NCBI GenBank assembly: GCA_946410475.1
Contig: CAMKAM010000041.1
Location: 1-10,566, forward strand
Source of the DNA: an uncultured Bacillota bacterium
Lineage (GTDB): Bacteria > Bacillota > Clostridia > Peptostreptococcales > Anaerovoracaceae
Direction of reading: 5' to 3'
DNA length: 10,566 bases
Notes under the pieces: model-generated
What the model was told of the DNA's origin: nothing
Seen by the model: the letters and a program-made list of their open reading frames with translations, nothing else
Database searches by the model: none
In this document: positions 6,102 through 10,566 of the stretch, piece by piece
How positions within the stretch are numbered: position 1 is the first letter of the stretch
Layout of the letters: each line of letters starts with the position of its first letter
Translations under genes and position numbers: made by a program

Positions 6102-6617
6102 CTATTCAGCCGGTGTCTCAGCAGGTGCTTCTTCAGCAGCTTCTGCAGCCTCGGCCTCAGCAGCAGCGGCAGCCTCAGCAGCCTGCTTTGCTTCTTCCTC
6201 AGCCTTGAGCTTTGCCTCAGCCTCTGCTCTCTTAGCCTCTTCAGCGGCCTTCTCTGCCTTGATCTGCTCGTCCGTAAGGACCTTAGCCTTGATCTTAGCG
6301 GATTTACCTGTACGCTGACGCATGTAGTTCAGCTTGGCTCTTCTGACATCGCCTCTCTTCACGAGCTCGATCTTTTCGATCAGCGGTGAATGCAGCGGGA
6401 ATGTCTTCTCAACACCTACACCTGAAGCGATCCTTCTGACCGTGAACGTCTCGTTGATGCCGCCGTTCTGTCTCTTGAGCACGAAGCCCTCGAAGATCTG
6501 GATCCTTTCTCTCTGACCTTCCTTGATCTTGATGTGGACCTTGACGGTATCACCAACGTGGAAAACAGGGATATCTGTCTTCTTGTATTCTTCGGTGATA
6601 GTATCCAGAATGTTCAT
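6102..6617 (-). CDS. rplS: 50S ribosomal protein L19 with acidic C-terminal extension
   Basis: A 171-residue L19, a protein at the 30S–50S interface of the ribosome. Residues 1–113 are the normal family: VGDTVKVHIKIKEG, RIQIFEGFVL, TFTVRRIASGVGVEKTFPLHSP, then RRAKLNYMRQRTGKSAKIK. Typical L19 is about 115–120 residues. Here about 55 extra residues follow, almost all A, E and K, with a very acidic end rich in AEAAE. They are probably a helix or disordered tail outside the conserved fold. The start at 6617 is chosen because GGAGG lies 7 to 8 nt upstream. A possible start at 6638 would read through that Shine–Dalgarno sequence. The gene has its own promoter and terminator. Confidence 0.97.
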   Translation of the reverse strand: MNILDTITEEYKKTDIPVFHVGDTVKVHIKIKEGQRERIQIFEGFVLKRQNGGINETFTVRRIASGVGVEKTFPLHSPLIEKIELVKRGDVRRAKLNYMRQRTGKSAKIKAKVLTDEQIKAEKAAEEAKRAEAEAKLKAEEEAKQAAEAAAAAEAEAAEAAEEAPAETPAE

Positions 6618-6675
6618 ACTTGCTCCTCCTTCCCTCATAGACGTTCTTGGATCGCACTTTCTTTTCTTCGTCCAG

Positions 6676-6719
6676 AGGACCGTCCGTAGTAACTCAAATA
6701 CTATACCACAGACGGTCCT
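6676..6719. promoter_or_regulatory. 9-bp inverted repeat around the rplS -10 box
   Basis: AGGACCGTC (6676–6684) and GACGGTCCT (6711–6719) are perfect inverted copies 26 bp apart. One arm lies inside the -35/-10 spacer and the other in the early leader, so the -10 box sits between them. The leader arm can also form the small RNA hairpin GTCC–TCT–GGAC. The symmetry suggests a protein site or a structured leader. Ribosomal protein leaders are often autoregulatory, but I cannot match a known L19 leader by eye. Confidence 0.45.
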
Positions 6720-6729
6720 TTGATTGCAA
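6700..6729 (-). promoter_or_regulatory. rplS promoter
   Basis: On the minus strand TTGCAA (6724–6729) is the -35, separated by 18 bp from a TATAGT -10 (6700–6705). The -10 is preceded by TGG, which makes it an extended -10. The expected start is near 6693, giving a leader of about 75 nt. This is the best-formed promoter in the window, as suits a ribosomal protein gene. Confidence 0.8.
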
Positions 6730-6783
6730 GCACTTTATTTATGTTTTATCCCCCGGGATCACCGGCCGCGCGCCGCGCTTTTC

Positions 6784-7563
6784 CTATTTGTATTTCGCGT
6801 AATCCTCAGCGATCTGCTTGTAGTAATTTATCACTACCAGCACGTCGAGATTGAACAGGATGCTGTCGAAGCCCTGCTCCGTCCTCAGATCGATGTCGGC
6901 TGGATTTCCTGTGAATATTATGCAGATCTTGCCGTTCTTCTTGCAGGCGTCGAGCACTCTCTGGATCGCTTCCTTGAACTCCGGTCTGTCGAACTGACCG
7001 TCGATGCCCATCGCGAACGAAAGGTCATAGGGTCCTATCATTATGCCGTCGACGCCGTCCATGGCCGTGATCTCCTCGATGTTCTCAAGGCAGCCCATCG
7101 TCTCGCACTGAGGAATAAGCAGAGTCTGCTCGCTGGCTATCTTCATGTAGCCTGTCAGTCCGTCCGCATAGTCCTCATTGAATCCCCAATCGGCGTCACG
7201 CGTCATGCAGTATCCTCTCTCACCGTTCGGGCCGAACTTCGCCCACTTGATGAGATCCTTTACCTGATCCACTGTCTCCACGCACGGTACGACGATGCCC
7301 ATCGCGCCTGCGTCCAGAGCTCTCAGCACCGAGCTTCTCGTAACATCCGGGACTCTCACGATCGGTGTGATGTCCGCGGCCTTAGCCGCGATCATGTAAG
7401 CATTCACCTCGTCAACTGTTACCGGGCAGTGTTCCTGATCTATCATTACATAATCAAGACCGGTCGCGCCTATCGCCTCGACGGCTGACATGCTCTTCAT
7501 ATGAGTTATCGTTCCGATGGTCGGCTTTCCGGCCCTGAAATCATCGAGTATCTTATTCTTCAT
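6784..7563 (-). CDS. HpcH/HpaI family class II aldolase
   Basis: A 259-residue metal-dependent aldolase of the HpcH/HpaI family, whose members cleave 4-hydroxy-2-oxo acids to pyruvate plus an aldehyde. Examples are HpaI, the 2-dehydro-3-deoxyglucarate aldolase GarL and the rhamnonate aldolase RhmA. Residue positions line up with E. coli HpaI: H45 in IDQEHCP (catalytic base), R70 in PIVRVP, and the metal pair E154 in PQCE and D180 in IGPYDLS, 26 residues apart as expected. GGAGG lies 6 nt before the start. It begins 50 bp after the GntR regulator and probably shares its transcript. Substrate cannot be fixed; the FCD regulator fits sugar-acid or aromatic-acid catabolism, which is inference. No kinase, dehydratase or transporter of such a pathway is nearby. 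Confidence 0.9.
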   Translation of the reverse strand: MKNKILDDFRAGKPTIGTITHMKSMSAVEAIGATGLDYVMIDQEHCPVTVDEVNAYMIAAKAADITPIVRVPDVTRSSVLRALDAGAMGIVVPCVETVDQVKDLIKWAKFGPNGERGYCMTRDADWGFNEDYADGLTGYMKIASEQTLLIPQCETMGCLENIEEITAMDGVDGIMIGPYDLSFAMGIDGQFDRPEFKEAIQRVLDACKKNGKICIIFTGNPADIDLRTEQGFDSILFNLDVLVVINYYKQIAEDYAKYK

Positions 7564-7613
7564 CGTCTTCCTCCATTTTTATATCAATAGATCTTTCGAT
7601 CATCCTCGGCTTT

Positions 7614-8348
7614 TTACTTCTTCCGGAGGGCGTTCTTTTCATAAGCCGCGTTCCACACTCCTATGATATCGCCCATGCCGGAAACATCGCTCTGCATGCG
7701 CTCTCTGGCCTCATTGCTAAGGCCAAGCTGTATCGCGTTCAGCATCCCCATATGATGCCTTGTCGACGCAGTCATGATCGGCTCGAGTATCTCCATAGGC
7801 GCCATCCTGTAGAGGAAATATCTGTAGTGGAGTATCCTCGGCTTGATCTGTGAATATATCTCCGATATGAACTCGTTCTTCGCCGCGTCCACCACGATCT
7901 GATGGAAGGCGTGGTCATAATTCACAAGACCCTCTATATCCCAGTCAAGACACGCTCTCTTGAATCCGAGATAGTTGTTCTGAAGAGCGTCGAGCTGTTC
8001 GGGTTCGATCCTTTCAGCCGCCCAGTAAGCAGCCTGTCCCTCGACAGGCACCCTGACCTCCATCAGCTGCCTGCACTCGTCCTTTTTCAGAGATGCGACT
8101 CTGAAACACCTTCCGTCATTCCTGACTACGAGTCCGGCGCCGGCAAGCATCTGCAGTGCATTCCTTATCGGCGTCCTGCTGCTCTCGAGTTCCTTTGCCA
8201 GACGAAACTCGGCCAGGATGCAGCCCGGCTCGTACTCCAGCCGTATTATCTTCCTGTAGAGAGCTTCATATATCGCATCCTGAAGATGGATGAACGGTTT
8301 TTCTTCAAATATCGCGTCTATCTCTTTTTTTATAGTATCCGCCTTCAT
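7614..8348 (-). CDS. GntR family transcriptional regulator, FCD (FadR-like) subfamily
   Basis: A 244-residue cytosolic DNA-binding regulator. A winged helix-turn-helix fills about residues 18–86, with the typical LAKELESSRTPIRNALQML pattern (50–68) and a wing at DGRCFRV. The C-terminal all-helical FCD domain spans about 88–235. FCD domains usually bind a metal through Asp and three His to sense an organic acid. D145, H149 and H199 fit, but the last conserved His, normally in the final helix, appears replaced in the MQSDV segment. The start is weakly marked: AAGG lies about 17 nt upstream and no other start fits, since an in-frame TGA lies 12 codons upstream. An 11-bp direct repeat overlaps the start codon. 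It is likely autoregulatory and likely controls the aldolase that follows. Confidence 0.92.
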   Translation of the reverse strand: MKADTIKKEIDAIFEEKPFIHLQDAIYEALYRKIIRLEYEPGCILAEFRLAKELESSRTPIRNALQMLAGAGLVVRNDGRCFRVASLKKDECRQLMEVRVPVEGQAAYWAAERIEPEQLDALQNNYLGFKRACLDWDIEGLVNYDHAFHQIVVDAAKNEFISEIYSQIKPRILHYRYFLYRMAPMEILEPIMTASTRHHMGMLNAIQLGLSNEARERMQSDVSGMGDIIGVWNAAYEKNALRKK

Positions 8349-8357
8349 AGTATCCGC
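8332..8357. repeat. 11-bp direct repeat overlapping the gntR start codon
   Basis: ATAGTATCCGC occurs on the plus strand at 8332–8342 and again at 8347–8357, one 15-bp period apart. On the minus strand this is GCGGATACTAT twice, with the first copy supplying the AT of the start codon. At protein level it looks like a 5-residue duplication (ADTMK/ADTIK), which could have shifted the translation start. Confidence 0.85.
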
Positions 8358-8376
8358 ACCGTGTCCTTTCAGACCC

Positions 8377-8421
8377 TTTCACATTTGTATTGATTTTACC
8401 ACTTATGGTCATGATGTGAAA
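8377..8421. promoter_or_regulatory. Inverted repeats in the gntR promoter, autoregulatory operator candidate
   Basis: TTTCACAT (8377–8384) and ATGTGAAA (8414–8421) are perfect 8-bp inverted copies 29 bp apart. One covers the -35 and the other lies in the leader. Between them is ACCA–CTTA–TGGT (8398–8409), which overlaps the extended -10. GntR/FCD regulators commonly bind short TGGT/ACCA-type dyads in their own promoters, so the inner dyad is the better operator candidate. That assignment is inference. Confidence 0.5.
8393..8420 (-). promoter_or_regulatory. gntR–aldolase promoter
   Basis: On the minus strand TTCACA (8415–8420, five of six bases of the -35 consensus) and TAAAAT (8393–8398) are 16 bp apart. 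TGG precedes the -10, as in the ylqF and rplS promoters. Initiation is expected near 8386, about 38 nt before the gntR ATG. Confidence 0.6.
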
Positions 8422-8576
8422 CGGTTTGGCACAAAGATAGCGCAAATCGTTCGTTCCTTGATACGATGATACTCTCTACCGTTTTCCGGTGTCAAAATAA
8501 GGGCATGCGGCGCCCGGCCCGCATTCACGATGCTCTTTTTTACGACCAATATCGCCTGTAACGAATGAAACAGCAC
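8422..8576. other. Intergenic DNA between the hydrolase terminator and gntR promoter
   Basis: No gene is visible on either strand. A GC-rich inverted repeat ATGCGG–CGCCCGGC–CCGCAT lies near 8505–8524. On the minus strand it is followed by GCCCTTATTTT, so it could be a secondary, weak terminator. CAATATCG at 8547–8554 is inverted at 8618–8625, enclosing the main terminator candidate. Confidence 0.4.
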
Positions 8577-8605
8577 TAAAAAAGAACCGGCCGCAGATGC
8601 AGTCG
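8577..8605 (-). terminator. Probable terminator of the NlpC/P60 gene
   Basis: On the minus strand CGACTGC–ATCT–GCGGCCG forms a 7-bp stem with one A·C mismatch and one G·T pair, followed by GTTCTTTTTT. It lies about 40 bp past the hydrolase stop. The imperfect stem makes this a moderate call. Confidence 0.5.
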
Positions 8606-8645
8606 ATCCTCCATATACGATATTGTTCCTGACCGGAGTCTCTCT

Positions 8646-9572
8646 TTAGAGTCCCGGCATCCTTACGATAGCTGCCACCGGGCCGGAAGCTGTAGCCGGC
8701 TGGATGATGACGCCTGTTCTCGGGCTCGATGCGTGGATGATCTTGCCGTTTCCGTAGAACAGAGCTACGTGGTGGATGTTCGATGTGCTGCCGCTGTGCG
8801 AGTAGAATACGATGTCACCCGGCTGAGCATCTCTGAGGTTTCTGCCGATGCTGTATTTCCTGAGTTCCTGATACTCGCTCTGAGCGGATCCTCTTGTGAA
8901 TCTCTTTGTGTGAAGAGCCTTGACCTGCGGGCTCTTGTTGTATACCCAGTATACATATCCGCTGCAGTCGAACGATCTGGGACCTGCTGTTCCGTGTACG
9001 TAAGCACAACCCTTCTTCGATCTGGCTACCTTTCTTACTACCGCTGCCGGAGTCTTGGAGAATCCCTTTGTCTGCGGAGTGAGTTTCTTAGGAGTCTTGC
9101 CGGATACGACATCAGATTTTTCGCTGTAGATCTTCTTGCCCTTCTTGATATCATAGGAAGCTACTGCGTAGTAGTACTTCTTGTTGGGCTTGAGCTTCTT
9201 GACTGTGTAGGAAGTCTTCTTTCCACTCTTTACAGTCTTGATCTTTGTGAACTTGTCGCGCTTCTTGTTGTAAGCATATACGACGTAGCCGTTCGATCCG
9301 GAAACTCTCTTCCATTTGATCTTCAGGCTGATCCTGGATACGAGCTGTGTCCTTACGCCATGTACAGTCACTACTTCCTTTTCGACCTGAGCGCTCTGTG
9401 TGCTTTCCGCGCTTTCCGTGCTCTCTGTGCTTTCAACGCTCTCAGTGTTCTGAGCAGCCGCATCCTCTGTGGCGCCCTCCTCAGCGGCAAACGCAAAAGA
9501 AGGCACAGCCAGTGCCGTTGCCATCATCATTACAGCTACTAATATAGTTATTACTTTTTTCTTGATAATCAT
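8646..9572 (-). CDS. Secreted NlpC/P60 peptidoglycan endopeptidase with FN3-like domain
   Basis: A 308-residue exported cell-wall hydrolase. Residues 1–29 form a signal peptide: IIKKK, a hydrophobic core, and AFA–A near the cleavage site. Residues 44–61 are six E/Q-S-x tripeptides, a flexible linker. Residues 65–160 are a lysine-rich fibronectin type III-like domain with the NGYVVYAYNKK and KKYYYAVASYD strands seen in clostridial wall proteins. Residues 172–308 are the NlpC/P60 domain with catalytic C203 in DCSG, H268 in NIHHVALF, and H280 in KIIHAS as the likely third residue. The family cuts the D-Glu–diamino acid bond of stem peptides. The start at 9572 has GGGAG 8 nt upstream. The ATG at 9608 lacks a ribosome binding site and would put charged residues before the signal. 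It has its own promoter region with phased boxes. Confidence 0.93.
   Translation of the reverse strand: MIIKKKVITILVAVMMMATALAVPSFAFAAEEGATEDAAAQNTESVESTESTESAESTQSAQVEKEVVTVHGVRTQLVSRISLKIKWKRVSGSNGYVVYAYNKKRDKFTKIKTVKSGKKTSYTVKKLKPNKKYYYAVASYDIKKGKKIYSEKSDVVSGKTPKKLTPQTKGFSKTPAAVVRKVARSKKGCAYVHGTAGPRSFDCSGYVYWVYNKSPQVKALHTKRFTRGSAQSEYQELRKYSIGRNLRDAQPGDIVFYSHSGSTSNIHHVALFYGNGKIIHASSPRTGVIIQPATASGPVAAIVRMPGL
9390..9443. repeat. 9-bp tandem repeat coding for the ESx linker
   Basis: Six 9-bp units on the minus strand follow GAR AGC NNN and encode ESV, EST, EST, ESA, EST and QSA. The middle AGC codon is invariant, while the Glu codon alternates GAG and GAA. This is a slippage-prone coding repeat between the signal peptide and the FN3 domain, so linker length may vary between strains. 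Confidence 0.85.
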
Positions 9573-9613
9573 CTCAAAATCTCCCAAACCGGATCGTTTT
9601 CCTTGCATGAGAG

Positions 9614-9640
9614 ATTATCATCTGAATAAAGGGGAATCAA
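9614..9640 (-). promoter_or_regulatory. Possible promoter of the NlpC/P60 gene
   Basis: On the minus strand GATAAT (9614–9619) is a good -10 and TTGATT (9635–9640) a fair -35, but the spacing is only 15 bp. A short spacer and mediocre -35 would fit a promoter that needs an activator, and the TTCACA-type boxes lie 27 bp further upstream. Initiation near 9607 would leave a leader of about 35 nt. Confidence 0.4.
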
Positions 9641-9666
9641 CGAAACAGCGTCATTGTTCACCAACA

Positions 9667-9694
9667 TTCACATGAATTTCACACATTTATCACA
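9667..9694. promoter_or_regulatory. Three TTCACA-type boxes at 11-bp spacing
   Basis: On the plus strand TTCACA (9667–9672), TTCACA (9678–9683) and ATCACA (9689–9694) are separated by exactly 5 bp each. Read on the minus strand they are TGTGAT, TGTGAA and TGTGAA. Hexamers repeated directly every 11 bp are typical of OmpR/PhoB-family response regulators. TTCACA fits the Bacillus PhoP box TT(A/C/T)ACA and differs at one position from the WalR box. WalR controls wall hydrolases in Bacillota, so the context fits, but which regulator binds is inference. Confidence 0.55.
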
Positions 9695-9783
9695 TAAAAA
9701 AGTCAGAAAATTAAAGCAAAACAATCGTTTGAAAACCACCGTTTCCGCACAATACAACAAAATACAAGAATAGTTGGGACGGG

Positions 9784-10566
9784 CTATTTGCCCTTCGTTC
9801 CGTGACGGTTCTGATCCGTCAGGACTACAAGAAGGTAAATGAATGCGATCACGCAAAGTCCGATGGTCTCGACCATCAGGCCGCGGCTGAACAGCACTGC
9901 GGCTGTGCCCATTATGGCAGCAACACCGTACATACAGAGGACTGTACGTCTCTGTCCCATGCCCGTCTTCATCAGCCTGTGATGCAGATGCTCTTTGTCG
10001 GCTTCCATGATCGGCCTGTGATGCAGCAGGCGCCTTACGATAGCGAACATCGTATCGAAGATCGGGAGCGAAAGAGCCAGGGCCGGTATCAAAAGCGCGA
10101 AAACAGTAGCGCCCTTTACCGGCGGGCCCATGATGGAGAACACGGCCAGCATGAAGCCTAGCGACTGCGATCCGCAGTCACCCATGAACGTCTTTGCCGG
10201 ATAGAAATTATACGGCAGGAAGCCGATGCATGCTCCCGCCATCGCGAGCATGGTCACGCAAGCGATATGATAGTTGCCGTGTATGTAAGCGACGTAAGCG
10301 ATGCAGCAGGTGGATATCGCTACTATCCCTGCAGCCAGTCCGTCGAGCCCGTCTATAAGATTGATCGTGTTCGTTATACCGATGATCCAGAGTACGGTGA
10401 ATATCAAAGATACGAAACCTTCGAACGACATTACCTGGTTTCCTATGAATCCTCCGAATGAACTGACATTGACACCGAAGAGGAATACCGTCAGCGCGGC
10501 AGCGATCTGCCCGGTCAGCTTGACCGCAGGTCTCATCCCCCTGACGTCATCTATGAGTCCGACGAT
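9784..10566 (-). CDS. Polyprenyl-phosphate sugar-1-phosphate transferase, TagO/WecA type (5' end missing)
   Basis: The last 260 residues of a membrane glycosyltransferase whose N terminus lies beyond the right edge. The frame stays open to 10566 and reads IVGLIDDVRG there, the conserved Asp-Asp motif of the family. Next come NTINLIDGLDGLA, PAKTFMGDCGSQSLGF, and HLHHRL near the last cytoplasmic loop. These are the signatures of the MraY/WecA/TagO family, and HxHHRL points to the WecA/TagO branch rather than MraY. Several hydrophobic segments fit a polytopic membrane protein. It should transfer GlcNAc-1-phosphate (or a similar sugar) from UDP-sugar to undecaprenyl phosphate, starting teichoic acid or other wall glycopolymer synthesis. 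The neighbouring wall hydrolase suits a cell-envelope region. Exact sugar and polymer are unknown. Confidence 0.92.
   Translation of the reverse strand: MVGLIDDVRGMRPAVKLTGQIAAALTVFLFGVNVSSFGGFIGNQVMSFEGFVSLIFTVLWIIGITNTINLIDGLDGLAAGIVAISTCCIAYVAYIHGNYHIACVTMLAMAGACIGFLPYNFYPAKTFMGDCGSQSLGFMLAVFSIMGPPVKGATVFALLIPALALSLPIFDTMFAIVRRLLHHRPIMEADKEHLHHRLMKTGMGQRRTVLCMYGVAAIMGTAAVLFSRGLMVETIGLCVIAFIYLLVVLTDQNRHGTKGK

Noticed and set aside
6721..6783. Terminator after the aldolase gene in the GC-rich stretch next to its stop
   Set aside because: Several short GC stems are possible, but none is followed by a T-run on the minus strand.
2780..9697. A shared 10-mer TATCACATAA before the flavoprotein gene (2780) and before the NlpC/P60 gene (9688)
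   Set aside because: Shared 10-mers are expected by chance in a 10-kb window, and the two sites have different positions relative to their promoters.
9760..9795. Terminator GGGC–AAATA–GCCC overlapping the stop of the sugar-phosphate transferase
   Set aside because: The stem is only 4 bp and no T-run follows directly, so it is too weak to call.

Overview
The window reads as chromosomal DNA from an anaerobic, gut-type member of the Bacillota (Clostridia). Pointers are the rplS–ylqF–rnhB neighbourhood, strong AGGAGG-type ribosome binding sites, a clostridial enoate-reductase-like flavoprotein, nickel-pincer cofactor genes and a secreted FN3–NlpC/P60 hydrolase. Base composition is moderately GC-rich. 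I cannot name the genus from sequence alone. All eleven recognised genes lie on the minus strand, so transcription runs from the right edge to the left. I saw no rRNA, tRNA, CRISPR array, insertion sequence or phage gene.

Right part, in transcription order. First is the C-terminal part of a TagO/WecA-type polyprenyl-phosphate sugar-1-phosphate transferase, cut by the window edge. Next is a secreted NlpC/P60 cell-wall hydrolase. Its promoter region carries three TTCACA-like boxes at exact 11-bp spacing, the layout bound by OmpR-family response regulators. A GntR/FCD regulator and an HpcH/HpaI aldolase follow as a likely operon, from a promoter that contains two nested inverted repeats.

Middle part. 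rplS (L19, with an unusual acidic/alanine-rich tail) has its own promoter, a 9-bp inverted repeat around its -10 box, and a strong terminator. ylqF (rbgA) appears to start from an extended -10 element that would give a leaderless or nearly leaderless mRNA. rnhB, larB and a LarC protein follow. The LarC protein holds only the N-terminal, histidine-rich half of the family, and no LarC2 half is encoded beside it.

Left part. A 651-residue Old-Yellow-Enzyme/TMADH-type flavin–[4Fe-4S] oxidoreductase and a small cupin form a two-gene operon. It has an extended -10 promoter, and a perfect 12-bp palindrome lies at about the transcription start. The operon ends at a hairpin terminator. Between the cupin stop and that terminator is a 7-copy, 15-bp tandem repeat.

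There is no clear-cut novel system here. The best leads are the stand-alone LarC1 with LarB inside a ribosome-biogenesis operon, the uncharacterised flavoprotein–cupin pair with its palindromic operator candidate, the 15-bp repeat array, and the 11-bp-phased boxes ahead of the wall hydrolase.
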